Below, piece by piece: positions 16,991-26,921 of a stretch of 41,297 bases of DNA; the stretch's first letter is position 1; each line of letters begins with the position of its first letter. The position numbers were made by a program, and so were the translations under genes. Location of the stretch: contig JAJRYV010000104.1 of assembly GCA_024275575.1 (NCBI GenBank), forward strand, positions 1 through 41,297. The letters run 5' to 3'. This DNA comes from a bacterium (GTDB taxonomy: Bacteria; Zhuqueibacterota; Zhuqueibacteria; Zhuqueibacterales; Geothermadaptataceae). A model generated the notes under the pieces. The model saw nothing but the letters and a program-made list of their open reading frames with translations, was not told where the DNA came from and did no database searches.

Positions 16991-18238
16991 ATGGAAATCG
17001 CTGAACTCAAGTCTCTTAAGATCGCTGAACTCTCCAAGCTTGCGCAGGACCTGCATGTGCCTGGCGCGACAGGATTGAAAAAGCAGGACTTGATTTTTAA
17101 AATTCTGGAGGAACAAACCAAAAAAGAAGGCCTCATCTTCGCAGACGGCGTTCTTGAGGTTTTGCCTGATGGATACGGATTTTTGCGCAGCCCGGATTAT
17201 AACTACTTGCCCGGACCTGACGATATTTACGTTTCTCCCAGCCAGATTAAGCGATTTGGTCTGCGCACAGGTGATACGGTTTCCGGCCAGATCCGGCCAC
17301 CAAAAGAAAACGAACGTTTCTTCGCCCTGCTGAAAGTCGAAGCGGTCAATTGGGAGAACCCGGAATCCGCTAAAGGCAAGATATTGTTCGATAATCTCAC
17401 ACCTTTATATCCCGATAAACGCATTAAACTCGAGACCAAACCATCGGACTATTCCACCCGAATTATGGACATGCTTACACCGCTTGGTATGGGACAACGC
17501 GGGTTGATCGTTGCACAACCCAAAACCGGGAAAACCACATTGCTGCAAAATATCGCCAATAGCATCACCAAAAACCATCCGGATGTCAAACTCATCGTGC
17601 TGCTCATCGATGAAAGACCGGAAGAAGTCACCGATATGCAGCGATCCGTCGATGCTGAAGTCGTGAGCTCGACTTTTGACGAACCACCGGAACGGCATGT
17701 ACAGGTTGCTGATATGGTTTTGGAAAAATCGAAGAGACTGGTGGAGTTTGGACAAAATGTGATCGTATTACTCGACAGTATCACCCGATTGGCACGTGCG
17801 CATAACGCCGTCGTAGCGCACAGCGGCAAAATTCTCACCGGCGGCCTCGATGCCACAGCGCTTGAGCGCCCAAAACGTTTTTTTGGTGCCGCACGAAATG
17901 TCGAAGAAGGAGGCAGTCTTACGGTGATCGCGACAGCTTTGATCGATACCGGTTCGAGGATGGACGACGTCATCTTTGAAGAATTTAAAGGCACCGGAAA
18001 TATGGAGCTCGTACTCGATCGCAGGCTGGCAGACCGTCGCATGTTTCCAGCGATTGATCTCAACCGTTCCGGCACGCGAAAGGAAGAGTTATTGCTGGAA
18101 GAATTCGAATTGAACCGAATATGGGTTTTGCGAAAATTGCTCTCCAACCTCTCCTCGATTGAAGCAATGGAGTTCATTCACTCGCGTATCCGGGGAACGA
18201 AAAATAACCGTGATTTTCTCGAATCGATGAATGGATAA
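16991..18238 (+). CDS. rho: Transcription termination factor Rho
   Basis: 415 residues from ATG 16991, seven bases after AAAGGAA; a reading from 16934 would add 19 residues atypical of the family. Rho is a hexameric RNA-dependent ATPase that ends transcription. The order is a Rho N-terminal helical domain (1-45), a cold-shock RNA-binding fold ([20 protein letters not shown]), and the RecA-like motor. Walker A is PKTGKT at 177-182. Later motifs include [27 protein letters not shown], the Q-loop region [20 protein letters not shown], and [17 protein letters not shown]. It has no N-terminal insertion. rpmE follows 108 bp downstream, a common arrangement. Confidence 0.97.
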   Translation: MEIAELKSLKIAELSKLAQDLHVPGATGLKKQDLIFKILEEQTKKEGLIFADGVLEVLPDGYGFLRSPDYNYLPGPDDIYVSPSQIKRFGLRTGDTVSGQIRPPKENERFFALLKVEAVNWENPESAKGKILFDNLTPLYPDKRIKLETKPSDYSTRIMDMLTPLGMGQRGLIVAQPKTGKTTLLQNIANSITKNHPDVKLIVLLIDERPEEVTDMQRSVDAEVVSSTFDEPPERHVQVADMVLEKSKRLVEFGQNVIVLLDSITRLARAHNAVVAHSGKILTGGLDATALERPKRFFGAARNVEEGGSLTVIATALIDTGSRMDDVIFEEFKGTGNMELVLDRRLADRRMFPAIDLNRSGTRKEELLLEEFELNRIWVLRKLLSNLSSIEAMEFIHSRIRGTKNNRDFLESMNG

Positions 18239-18346
18239 TAAAAGTTTTACTTGCTTTTTCATCTGTAAAATTTATATATTTGTAGGTTTTATTGAAATTT
18301 TCCATTTAGTATTAATAAAAGTAGCGTCTCAAGGGAGGCAAAAAAA

Positions 18347-18607
18347 TTGAAAAAGGCAATTCACCCAGACTATAACTACATCGTTTATAAAGATGTCGCT
18401 GCAGATTTTGCTTTTTTAACACGGTCGACCCAGGTTAGTGATAAAACCATCAAATGGGAAGACGGCAATGAATATCCACTTGTTGAAGTGGATATTTCCA
18501 GTGCATCACATCCATTTTTTACCGGTAAACAACGCCTGGTTGATACTGCCGGTCGTGTTGAAAAATACCTGAAAAAATATGGCAAAAAATTGCCGGAAGA
18601 AAAATAA
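18347..18607 (+). CDS. rpmE: 50S ribosomal protein L31, type B
   Basis: 86 residues with a TTG start, supported by AAGGGAGG eight bases upstream. [28 protein letters not shown] and the central [20 protein letters not shown] are diagnostic of the type B form (bL31B). No CxxC zinc-binding cysteines are present, so this is the zinc-independent version, which in other bacteria can replace the zinc-containing L31 when zinc is scarce. No Zur-type operator was recognised upstream. A weak promoter (TTGCTT, 18 bp, TATATT, 18251-18280) may serve it. A strong terminator follows. Confidence 0.95.
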   Translation: MKKAIHPDYNYIVYKDVAADFAFLTRSTQVSDKTIKWEDGNEYPLVEVDISSASHPFFTGKQRLVDTAGRVEKYLKKYGKKLPEEK

Positions 18608-18623
18608 GAAAACAGTGATCCAT

Positions 18624-18659
18624 AACGGGATATAGCCGCATATATTCCGTTTTGTTTTC
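18624..18659 (+). terminator. Intrinsic terminator after rpmE
   Basis: AACGGGATATA pairs with TATATTCCGTT (one G-U pair) around a 6-base loop GCCGCA, followed by the T-rich TTGTTTT. It lies 16 bp beyond the rpmE stop. Confidence 0.75.
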
Positions 18660-18856
18660 TCACAATCCAATTTGGACCAAATGGTCTGATTATCGTTGCG
18701 CTGAATATCGTCTTGGCGCAATGAATAAGCCTGAAAAAGCAAAACTTCTTTCCTTGAAAACTGACTCTCATAATCCAATCCGTTTCATAAGTTGTATGCC
18801 GGGCCGGAATATTTCTGCAGGTGTACTATCTTTAGTTTTAAAGAATACAGCGATTT

Positions 18857-19930
18857 ATGATGCTCGATAAATTTAAAAAGCACGAAGAGCGCTTCAAAGA
18901 ATTAACCAATATGCTCTCGGATATGGAGGTGCTCTCCAATCCCGGAAAGCTGAAGGAAATCGCAAAAGAACATAGCGATCTCGAAGCGATCATGCGGGTT
19001 TATCATCAATATCAGGAAACGCTGGCTGCCATCGCCGACGCCACATCGATCATCGAAGAGAATGAAGACCCTGAACTGGCCGAAATGGCGCAGATGGAAA
19101 TTGAAGAACAGCAACAAAATCTGCCTGCACTTGAGGATAAACTGAAATTATTTCTCGTGCCGAAAGACCCGAACGACAGCAAAAATGCCATGGTTGAAAT
19201 CCGTGCCGGCACCGGCGGAGATGAAGCGGGTTTGTTTACAGGCGATATCTTTCGCATGTATTCGCGTTACGCTGAGCGCAAAGGCTGGAAGGTCGATGTT
19301 CTCAGCTCAAATCCACAGGGTATTGGCGGTTTTAAAGAAATCATCACCTTGATTCAGGGAAAAGGCGTTTACGGCCGGATAAAATTTGAAGGCGGTGTGC
19401 ATCGCGTGCAACGGGTGCCGCAAACCGAGCAGAGCGGCCGTATCCACACCAGCGCGGTGACCGTTGCGGTTTTGCCAGAAGCAGAAGAAGTCGACTTTGC
19501 CATCGACCCGAAAGATTTAAAAATCGATGTGTACCGCAGCAGCGGGCCTGGCGGACAAAGCGTCAATACAACTGATTCCGCTGTGCGTATCACCCACATC
19601 CCGACCGGCGTTATCGTCACGTGTCAGGATGAAAAAAGTCAACACAAAAACAAAGCCAAAGCTTTGCGCGTTCTGCGCTCCCGTCTGCTCGATGCGAAGA
19701 TGGAAGAGGAAAATGAAAAAATGACGGCCAATCGCCGGAAGATGGTGAGTACCGGCGACCGCAGCGCCAAAATTCGTACGTATAATTTCCCCCAGGGCCG
19801 GATGACCGACCACCGCATCAATCTCACGCTTTATCGGCTTAATGAGATCATGGACGGTGATCTTGACGAACTCATCAAAAAACTCGCGACCGCAGAAAAA
19901 AACTTTCAAATGCAGGAATCCGGGTCGTAA
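18857..19930 (+). CDS. prfA: Peptide chain release factor 1
   Basis: 357 residues. RF1 ends translation at UAA and UAG. The codon-reading PxT motif is PQT at 188-190, the RF1 form (RF2 has SPF), and the catalytic GGQ is at 232-234 in SGPGGQSVNTTDSAVRITH. The N-terminal coiled-coil domain is intact. Its presence matters for the amber codon in csx10 downstream: a normal RF1 should read UAG as a stop in this cell. Two ATG codons stand side by side at the start. prmC follows after 2 bp. Confidence 0.97.
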   Translation: MMLDKFKKHEERFKELTNMLSDMEVLSNPGKLKEIAKEHSDLEAIMRVYHQYQETLAAIADATSIIEENEDPELAEMAQMEIEEQQQNLPALEDKLKLFLVPKDPNDSKNAMVEIRAGTGGDEAGLFTGDIFRMYSRYAERKGWKVDVLSSNPQGIGGFKEIITLIQGKGVYGRIKFEGGVHRVQRVPQTEQSGRIHTSAVTVAVLPEAEEVDFAIDPKDLKIDVYRSSGPGGQSVNTTDSAVRITHIPTGVIVTCQDEKSQHKNKAKALRVLRSRLLDAKMEEENEKMTANRRKMVSTGDRSAKIRTYNFPQGRMTDHRINLTLYRLNEIMDGDLDELIKKLATAEKNFQMQESGS

Positions 19931-19932
19931 GT

Positions 19933-20808
19933 ATGCCGGAAAAAGAGAAGTGCTGGACAGTTATTAAACTGCTCGAATGGTCGAGCCGCTTCCTTGAGGA
20001 GCGCAGTGTTGAAAACTCACGCCTGTGCATTGAACTACTTTTATGCGATGTGCTCAAATTTGACCGGGTGCAACTCTATTTGCATTTTGACCGGCCGCTC
20101 TCACCGGAGGAACTGGCTGATTTTAAAGCCATGCTTTTACGGCGAGCAAACCGTGAGCCTTTGCAGTATATTCTGGGCATGGCAGCGTTCTTTTCGCTCG
20201 ATTTCTTTGTTGATAAAAACGTGCTGATTCCCCGGCCCGAAACCGAACTTTTAGTTGAAAAAGTTCTGCACATTTACAAAGATTCGGCACGGGAGATTCG
20301 CCTCCTCGATATCGGCACGGGCAGTGGAAATATCGCCATCTCGCTGGCAAAGAATAATCCGTATTTTCATATCACTGCTATCGATATTTCAGCAGCAGCT
20401 ATTAAATTAGCGCAGAAAAATGCAGAATTTCACCAGGTTGCCGATCGTATTAAATTCTGCGAATCAGATGTTTGCGATCCATCGATTTTTGATTATCTCG
20501 GCAAACCATTTGACATAATTGTATCCAATCCTCCGTATATTGCCAACGTGGAAAAGCCGGGGTTGGAACCCGAAGTGGTTAACTTTGAACCGGCGATAGC
20601 CCTCTTTAATGATGATGCCTGCCATTTTTATAAAATCATTGCTCCGTTGGCACGAAAAGTCGGCAAAAAAGGCGGTTGGCTCATATGCGAAATCGGCAGT
20701 GAATTGGGAGTGATTGTACATGATATATTTTCCCGGGTTCCATTGCAGGAGATCGAGATATTACCGGATTTGGCTGCACGAGAACGGATCATTTGTGCGC
20801 GAATTTGA
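19933..20808 (+). CDS. prmC: Release factor glutamine methyltransferase (PrmC)
   Basis: 291 residues. PrmC methylates the glutamine of the GGQ motif in release factors, so it modifies the product of the adjoining gene. The N-terminal helical substrate-recognition domain carries LQYILGMAAFFSLDFFVDKN and IPRPETELLVE. The SAM-binding motif I is LLDIGTGSGNIAISLA. The catalytic NPPY is at 199-202. The prfA stop and this start are only 2 bp apart, so the genes are coupled. Confidence 0.96.
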   Translation: MPEKEKCWTVIKLLEWSSRFLEERSVENSRLCIELLLCDVLKFDRVQLYLHFDRPLSPEELADFKAMLLRRANREPLQYILGMAAFFSLDFFVDKNVLIPRPETELLVEKVLHIYKDSAREIRLLDIGTGSGNIAISLAKNNPYFHITAIDISAAAIKLAQKNAEFHQVADRIKFCESDVCDPSIFDYLGKPFDIIVSNPPYIANVEKPGLEPEVVNFEPAIALFNDDACHFYKIIAPLARKVGKKGGWLICEIGSELGVIVHDIFSRVPLQEIEILPDLAARERIICARI

Positions 20809-20915
20809 ATGCCGGCAAAGTTTCATTTCAACCGTATTCAAATTAAAGAAACAGGTAAAAAAATATTATTTTACAAAATACCACAGGAAAGACTTTAAAA
20901 ACCAGGAGGTTTGAT

Positions 20916-23150
20916 ATGAGCTCGACTCCGGGCCTGGATATCGACGGTTTGATCGAAACTGCAACAAATGGCATCCAATCTTACTTGGATAAAGCCCTGC
21001 GTGACGGGAAAATAACCGAGAGCCAATATAGCGACGCCAAAAAAAAATCAATCGACAATTTGTCCCAATGGCTAAAAGACCCGAACATCGATGACCTCTC
21101 ACCCCATCTGAAACCCGGGCTTGTTGCAGCTATTTCTGCCGGGAAATGGGAACAATTGGTCAATGCCTTCCGTAAAAAGATGTCTTTTGGCACCGGCGGC
21201 ATCCGCGGCCTCATGGCTGATGACCGCGAGTCGATCGTCCGCTTGCAAGAAGATGGACTGGATGTACCCATCATCAAAGGCCCGAACACATTGAATGACG
21301 TCGTCTTGCTGCTTACCTCAGCGGGCGTGGCAAAGTTTGGTGTGAATAAAGGCTTCAATAAAATTGTTATCGGTTATGATAGCCGCACACGCGGTGCTGA
21401 TTTTGCTCGCCGCATCACCGAACTCTTTTTGCAATATAGTTACACCGTCTATCTTTTCGATGAGCCCTGCCCCTACCCTGAAGTGACGTACGCAATTCCG
21501 TACTTGAAAGCAGATATGGGCATATTGCTTTCCGCGAGTCATAACGATTATCGCTATAATGGGTATAAACTCTCCTGTGGTAATGGCTCTCAATTTGACC
21601 CAAAAGAACGCACTGAAATGTATAATGATTACATTTTGCATGCGACGACCGATGACATCAAGCTCTGTAAATTGCAAGATGCTGCTCCCGGCAAGCTCAT
21701 TTTCCTCGGCGGCAGCGAAAAAATCGAAGGTGTAGAGTATTTTGGTTGCAAAATCATTGACATTCACAAAGAACATTGCGATCATATAAAGTCCTTCCTT
21801 TTGCGCGATAACAAATCAACAACTGGGGAATCGCTCAAAATCGGATTTTGTGCATTCCATGGTGCGGGAAGAAAAGCTGTGCCGCGCCTGTTAAAGGAGA
21901 CAGGATTTGATTATGTTAACATGATCACCCGCAACGGGCTGGGCGAACTCAACGGGCTTTTCCCGTCGTTTAACAGCAAACCCGGCGAAGAACAACAACC
22001 TGACCCCGGTGATCCACGTGCGGCAAAAATTGCCGTCGAAACTTTCCAGGAAGAATTTCCCGGCGAATGGAAAAAACTCGATATTCTGCTCGGCACCGAC
22101 CCTGATGCCGACCGCTGCGGCACCGTCGTCAAAGTGCCGGAAAATCAACGATTTCTCTATAACGGGCGCGATTATATGCTCATGCCTGCGGACGATATGT
22201 GGGCGCTGCTGGTCTGGTTTCGTCTCAAATTTGACAAATCCATCAATCCACAGGAAGCTTTTATTGTTCTTTCTCACACCACCTCCGATAGTATGGCGCG
22301 CGTCGCGATAAAAAACGGACTTGGTGTGGTGAAAACGTGGGTTGGGTTCGCCGCCCTTTCGGCTGGTGTGCGCGACGCCTGGGATCACTGCTTAACGCAA
22401 GGCCTCGTCGAAGGCAAGCAAAATGCGAATGACGAATTGTGCCATCATTATCTTTACGAGACCGGGAACATGGCCGGGAAACGCACTTACAACCTGGCAG
22501 CGATGGAACAGAGCAATGGATTTTCAATTTTGGGTCTGCCACCGGCCGATGCATTTTCACTTGGTGAAAAAGGTCACGTGCGTGACAAAGACGGTACCTT
22601 CGCCTCAATTCTCATCGCAGAGGTGGCGAAATATGCCAAAGAAAATAACACGACGATATACGAACTCATCGATAATGAGATTTACCTCGACCCGGATATC
22701 GGTTATTTTGTGAACTATTACGAGCCGGACCCGCTCGATGGTGAATATCCCGGGATCGAGGGTGACCGGCTAAAAATCTCCATTTTGAAAAAAGCCCTCA
22801 AGTTGAATCAGCAGGGCAATGCCGGCGGCCTCAGTTTTCAGGGACAAGCAGTGAAATCTTCGATGATTTATCGCACCGGCAAGTATGACCATGTCTATCC
22901 ACCGACGGATGATTTTAAATTCCCCGACGAGGGCATCCGTTTTTATTTTGATGATGAAAAAACGAATCATCTGACAATCAGGCCTTCCGGCACGACAAAC
23001 TCGCTGCGCTTTCATGTACAGTTGCATTGTTTTAGCGAAAAAGGCCATCTAATCAACAAGAAAAAGGAATTACGAACCAGCGCGCGAAAAATTGTCGACG
23101 AAGTGCGTGAAATCATTGGCGCACCGCGCAACAGTGAAATAGATTATTAG
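20916..23150 (+). CDS. Phosphohexomutase (phosphoglucomutase/phosphomannomutase family), long form
   Basis: 744 residues, longer than the usual 450-600 because of an N-terminal extension of about 85 residues (1-85) and insertions later. A strong AGGAGG lies ahead of the ATG. Motifs are FGTGGIRG near residue 90; the phosphoserine loop SASHND at 206-211 with catalytic Ser208 (the last residue is Asp where Pro is usual); YNGYK, the metal-binding GTDPDADR at 393-400, and the phosphate-binding RPSGTTNSLRFH near the C-terminus. It interconverts hexose 1- and 6-phosphates. It feeds glycogen, cell-wall or polysaccharide precursors; which sugar cannot be read from sequence. It is monocistronic, ending in a terminator. 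Confidence 0.92.
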   Translation: MSSTPGLDIDGLIETATNGIQSYLDKALRDGKITESQYSDAKKKSIDNLSQWLKDPNIDDLSPHLKPGLVAAISAGKWEQLVNAFRKKMSFGTGGIRGLMADDRESIVRLQEDGLDVPIIKGPNTLNDVVLLLTSAGVAKFGVNKGFNKIVIGYDSRTRGADFARRITELFLQYSYTVYLFDEPCPYPEVTYAIPYLKADMGILLSASHNDYRYNGYKLSCGNGSQFDPKERTEMYNDYILHATTDDIKLCKLQDAAPGKLIFLGGSEKIEGVEYFGCKIIDIHKEHCDHIKSFLLRDNKSTTGESLKIGFCAFHGAGRKAVPRLLKETGFDYVNMITRNGLGELNGLFPSFNSKPGEEQQPDPGDPRAAKIAVETFQEEFPGEWKKLDILLGTDPDADRCGTVVKVPENQRFLYNGRDYMLMPADDMWALLVWFRLKFDKSINPQEAFIVLSHTTSDSMARVAIKNGLGVVKTWVGFAALSAGVRDAWDHCLTQGLVEGKQNANDELCHHYLYETGNMAGKRTYNLAAMEQSNGFSILGLPPADAFSLGEKGHVRDKDGTFASILIAEVAKYAKENNTTIYELIDNEIYLDPDIGYFVNYYEPDPLDGEYPGIEGDRLKISILKKALKLNQQGNAGGLSFQGQAVKSSMIYRTGKYDHVYPPTDDFKFPDEGIRFYFDDEKTNHLTIRPSGTTNSLRFHVQLHCFSEKGHLINKKKELRTSARKIVDEVREIIGAPRNSEIDY

Positions 23151-23159
23151 AAAAATGAG

Positions 23160-23190
23160 GCCGGCAACCGTGTTGGCTGCCGGCTTTTGC
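23160..23190 (+). terminator. Intrinsic terminator after the phosphohexomutase
   Basis: GCCGGCAACC pairs with GGCTGCCGGC (one A-C mismatch) around a 5-base loop, followed by TTTT. It lies 9 bp beyond the stop. Confidence 0.8.
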
Positions 23191-23449
23191 AAAAGTACTT
23201 ATCCCGAAATTTTCTCTTCCGAGCAAGCGGTTCTTGCCCGATATGGTACGTTCTTGCAACGGGTGAATTTAACTCCCATCAAGTTCTTCTGAGTGTCGAG
23301 CTCAGCTTTATTCTCATTTTTTGTTTCAGCCTGATATCTTTTCCGACAGGTCGTTGTATTGTGTTATCCGCATCATGGAATTGATCCTATTTCAGGCGTT
23401 GACTCCACCGGTAGCAATCTCGCGTGGATTGCTGGTTTTAAAAAATAAT

Positions 23450-25675
23450 ATGCACAGAAAATTTACATTTTATAAAAAAAATATCGTCAAGATATTAGAG
23501 GCCCAACCACACCGTTTTTTTAAACCCAAAGAACTGGTGCGGTTTTTAAAGATTCCAGCGGCAGATTCTGCCGAAGTCCGTTCAGCCCTGCGTCGGTTGG
23601 TCGATGAAAATCTGATCTCAAAACACAAAGCGAACCGATACCGGGCTTTAAAACCAAGCTCTGTTCTCACTGGTAAAATTGAAGTAAAAACACAAGGCTT
23701 CGCTTTTCTTCTCATGCCTGAAGGTGAGGAAGATATTTTCATCGGCCCAGCGAATTTAGGGCTGGCTCTTGATGGCGACCAAGTGAAAGTTCAGCTTTTT
23801 GCCGCCGCCAAAGAGAAACGCCGTGAAGGGCGGGTCATCGAAGTTATCGAACGGCAGCGGCGCTACATCGTCGGCCTTTTAAAGAAAGGTAAACACTTTT
23901 ATTACCTCGTTCCTGATGATAGCAGAATTTTTCGTGATATTTACGTTCATGAAAGCGATCTAAACGGGGCAAAAGACGGACAAAAAGTCGCTGTTGAAAT
24001 CGATCATTGGGAAGATGAGTGGATGAATCCCGAAGGGCATGTGGCGCATGTTCTCGGTTATCCCGGTGAGGTGGGCGTCGATGTTCTGTCGGTGGTTACG
24101 GCATTTAATCTGCCGATGTCCTTCCCTGAAAAAGTGGAGAAGGAAGCCGCAAAAAAAAGTGCGGAAATCCCGCAGCACATCATCGCCACACGATTGGATT
24201 TGCGCGAAACGATGTGTTTTACCATCGATCCGCCGGATGCCAAAGATTTTGACGACGCTGTTTCACTGCAGCGGCTGGATTCGGGAAACTGGCAACTCGG
24301 TGTGCATATTGCTGATGTCTCTTTTTATGTGAAGCAGGATGACGCCATCGATAAAGAGGCGTTGCAACGCGGGACTTCGGTGTATCTTGTCGACCGGGTC
24401 ATTCCCATGCTGCCGGAACGTTTGAGCAATACGTTATGCAGCCTGCAACCGCAAAAAGATCGCCTTGCTTTTAGTTGCCTCATGGAAGTGAGTCCATCCG
24501 GCGAAGTGGTTTCATATAACATCGCGGAAACGGTAATCCGCAGCAAGCGCCGTTTCAGTTATCAGGAAGTACAGGATTTTTGGAATAAAAAAAATGAGCT
24601 CGCAGCGCAATTCGTCCAGCCTTTAAATGATATGCTCGCCCTGTCGCGAAGATTGCGGCGCAACCGGTTTCGCAAGGGCAGCCTGCGATTTGAAACGCCG
24701 GAAGCCAAAGTTATTCTCGATGAAAAGGGCAAACCGCTGGAGATCGTGCGACGTGAATCTCTCGCCAGCATGCAGATGATCGAAGAATTCATGTTGCTGG
24801 CGAATCAGACGGTGACGGAATATGTTGAATCGTTAAAAACTGAAAATGGCATCGCGCCGTTTCTTTACCGCAACCATGATAAACCGGACAGTCGCAAGAT
24901 GGGTGATTTTATCGAGTTTCTTAATGCAACCGGAGTCGAGCATAAATTGAACGGCCGCATCAGCAGCAAAAAACTCAGCCGGTTTATGAATTCCATTGCC
25001 GGTTCATCCAATGAAGCAGTCATCCAAAATATTCTATTACGTTCATTGATGAAAGCGCGCTACGAAATGATAAATATCGGGCATTTTGGCCTGGCATTTA
25101 AACGCTATACCCATTTTACCTCGCCCATCCGTCGGTACCCGGATCTGCTAGTGCACAGAATGCTGAAAATGTATTTACACTACGGCTGGCAGGAAAAGAA
25201 GCGGGAATCGTTGACAAAGCGCCTGGAGGATGGTTGTGAAAAAGCCAATGCATGCGAGCTGGTGGCGCTGGAAGCAGAGCGCGCTTCCATAAAGATGAAA
25301 AAAGTGGAATTTATGCAGGCACATCTTGGAGAAGATTTTGACGGTATCATCTCCGGAGTGGTTCATTTTGGCCTGTTTGTCGAATTGCCCGATTTTCTTG
25401 TCGAAGGGCTTGTCCATATTTCCGATTTGCACGATGATATTTATGAATATGATGAAAAAACTTACACATTACACGGCACGACGACCGGAGCAATTTTTCG
25501 ACTCGGCGATAATATTCGTGTTAAAGTTGTCCGCGCTGATCCCCATGAGGCTGTAATAGACTTATTGTTGGTCGCAGATGAAAAAAAAGCGCACCTAACT
25601 GAAGATAAAACAAACAAAAAACGCAAAAAAAATTATAATAAACGCACAAAAAGTAAATCGAAAAAGAAAGGATAA
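23450..25675 (+). CDS. rnr: Ribonuclease R
   Basis: 741 residues from ATG 23450; a longer reading from 23321 adds 43 residues that do not look like the family. RNase R is a processive 3'-5' exoribonuclease for structured RNA. In order: an N-terminal winged-helix (FKPKELVRFLKI), a cold-shock domain (GFAFLLMPEGEEDIFIG), the RNB catalytic domain with IDPPDAKDFDDAVSL, whose aspartates hold magnesium, plus HFTSPIRRYPDLLVHR, and a C-terminal S1 domain (GIISGVVHFGLFVELPDFLV). It ends in a lysine-rich tail (NKKRKKNYNKRTKSKSKKKG), typical of the family. A small basic ORF starts 7 bp later. Confidence 0.95.
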   Translation: MHRKFTFYKKNIVKILEAQPHRFFKPKELVRFLKIPAADSAEVRSALRRLVDENLISKHKANRYRALKPSSVLTGKIEVKTQGFAFLLMPEGEEDIFIGPANLGLALDGDQVKVQLFAAAKEKRREGRVIEVIERQRRYIVGLLKKGKHFYYLVPDDSRIFRDIYVHESDLNGAKDGQKVAVEIDHWEDEWMNPEGHVAHVLGYPGEVGVDVLSVVTAFNLPMSFPEKVEKEAAKKSAEIPQHIIATRLDLRETMCFTIDPPDAKDFDDAVSLQRLDSGNWQLGVHIADVSFYVKQDDAIDKEALQRGTSVYLVDRVIPMLPERLSNTLCSLQPQKDRLAFSCLMEVSPSGEVVSYNIAETVIRSKRRFSYQEVQDFWNKKNELAAQFVQPLNDMLALSRRLRRNRFRKGSLRFETPEAKVILDEKGKPLEIVRRESLASMQMIEEFMLLANQTVTEYVESLKTENGIAPFLYRNHDKPDSRKMGDFIEFLNATGVEHKLNGRISSKKLSRFMNSIAGSSNEAVIQNILLRSLMKARYEMINIGHFGLAFKRYTHFTSPIRRYPDLLVHRMLKMYLHYGWQEKKRESLTKRLEDGCEKANACELVALEAERASIKMKKVEFMQAHLGEDFDGIISGVVHFGLFVELPDFLVEGLVHISDLHDDIYEYDEKTYTLHGTTTGAIFRLGDNIRVKVVRADPHEAVIDLLLVADEKKAHLTEDKTNKKRKKNYNKRTKSKSKKKG

Positions 25676-25682
25676 TTCTATC

Positions 25683-25994
25683 TTGCGAGACCAAAAATCA
25701 AAAGGGAAAAGCCAGGGCCGGCGCGAACAAAATCGACAACGCGCAGTGGATGCATTGGCAGTAACTGCGACACCTTCCGTTAACGCCACGGCAGTTCATG
25801 GCGGCGGCCGGCGTCAATTAACCCGTGCTGATGATGAACGTGTTTTTTACACCACATTACGACAGGCAGCGGCCAACAAGAACGGTAAAGGTAGTGGTCG
25901 CAGTAAAAATGCCAAAGGAGGAAATAACCGGAGACGGACGACGCCAAACGGGGCGACAGCCAACCGAAAGAATACCCGTGGCAACCGGTCGTAG
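25683..25994 (+). CDS. Small basic hypothetical protein
   Basis: 103 residues from a TTG start 7 bp after the rnr stop. AAAGGA lies inside the end of rnr, about 11 bases ahead, so translational coupling is possible. The product is low-complexity and rich in Arg, Asn, Gly, Thr and Ala, with a basic C-terminal half (NNRRRTTPNGATANRKNTRG). Only the middle (QLTRADDERVFYTTLRQAAA) looks folded. It may be an RNA-binding accessory of RNase R, or a chance ORF; no family was recognised. An overlapping ORF in another frame (25825-26097) is less convincing. Confidence 0.4.
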   Translation: MRDQKSKGKSQGRREQNRQRAVDALAVTATPSVNATAVHGGGRRQLTRADDERVFYTTLRQAAANKNGKGSGRSKNAKGGNNRRRTTPNGATANRKNTRGNRS

Positions 25995-26329
25995 TTTTTT
26001 TGAATTGAATTTTTACCCTTTACACAGCGCGAACACACCTCAGCAATGCAATTTTATCTTTTTAAAATTTATCTCTTTTTTTCTGTCCCGGTTTTAATTT
26101 GAAACAGAATTAAATTCGTCCGAACAAAGAATGGAATAGAGCCGCCGGGTTGTTTTATACCTGAGGCTAAACAAATCGGATCGGGACTCCCAGGGATTAT
26201 TCGGCCTGAAAACATGCTGGTGCAACATGAGCCATCGCTGTTTTGCAGAAACCAAAGTCTGTTTGCACAACTCAGTCACAAATGAATTGATTCCACCACC
26301 TTAAACTACTGGACCCAAAATTTCTGTCG
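25995..26329. other. Intergenic region without recognisable features
   Basis: About 335 bp. It begins with T-rich DNA (several runs of five to eight T between 25994 and 26090), which could end the rnr transcript, though no clear stem precedes any run. The remainder may be the decayed 5' part of the pseudogene that follows, but I could not read any protein similarity in it. Confidence 0.35.
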
Positions 26330-26839
26330 ATGAAAAAGAGAGGAAATGGCCTTGCTTCTTTTTACAATCCCTTTCAGAATTCACCAACAAAATTCAACCG
26401 TTTTCTTCACAGAATAAAGCCTTTAGCGCAGTCGGTTGATCCATTATTTGTGGATGCATCGGTTGAAACAGGCGGTGATTATTATTACAAAGTAACAGCT
26501 ACGGATTTTTCCGGCAATGAAACAGACCCATCGGCGGAAGTGAATCTGGCGATCACTGCTGTTTCCGGGAGCAATGAAATCCCGACCGAATACACATTAT
26601 TGCCCCTTCAACCCGGAGACTGCGATCTCCTTCAGCCTGCCGAAAACCGGGCCGTGTTTTTAAAACTCAACCAGGAAGTTATTGAGCAAGCAAAACTGTA
26701 TGCCAAACAGAAAAATGGTCGGCTATACGGCGCCTTTAGTTATTGTCAATGTTTATTACATCCTGCAAAAATTAAAATCAAATCAATACTATTAAGCGAA
26801 GCACCAAAAAATGGATTTTATTATTACACGCAATATTAA
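26330..26839 (+). pseudogene. Remnant of a T9SS-type secreted protein (Fn3-like end plus sorting domain), frameshifted
   Basis: The open frame encodes a fibronectin-III-like segment (VDASVETGGDYYYKVTATDF, then SGNETDPSAEV) followed by EIPTEYTLL, the usual lead-in to a C-terminal sorting domain. The expected continuation is in another frame: bases 26604-26651 read PFNPETAISFSLPKTG, the canonical opening of these domains. After about 26650 similarity resumes in the original frame (AVFLKLNQEV). At least two indels, and loss of the few residues expected before PFNP, therefore broke the gene. The 5' part, signal peptide and catalytic domains are missing. The downstream frame ends with low-similarity sequence. 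It is a decayed relative of secreted proteins from this lineage. Confidence 0.75.
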
Positions 26840-26921
26840 AGATTATACTCATTCGACTATTACAGTTTATACTCCATCCCAATACCTGGCTCAAATTAAT
26901 TTTAAAGAAGCTAATTTTTAA

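Noticed and set aside
18652-18870. 72-codon ORF between rpmE and prfA
   Set aside because: It begins inside the rpmE terminator, overlaps the prfA start and has no supporting signals.
25825-26097. 90-codon ORF overlapping the basic ORF after rnr
   Set aside because: It is in another frame, ends in a hydrophobic T-rich stretch of intergenic DNA and lacks a ribosome-binding site.
26094-26279. 61-codon minus-strand ORF next to the pseudogene
   Set aside because: No Shine-Dalgarno, no similarity recognised, and the neighbouring DNA appears to be decayed sequence.
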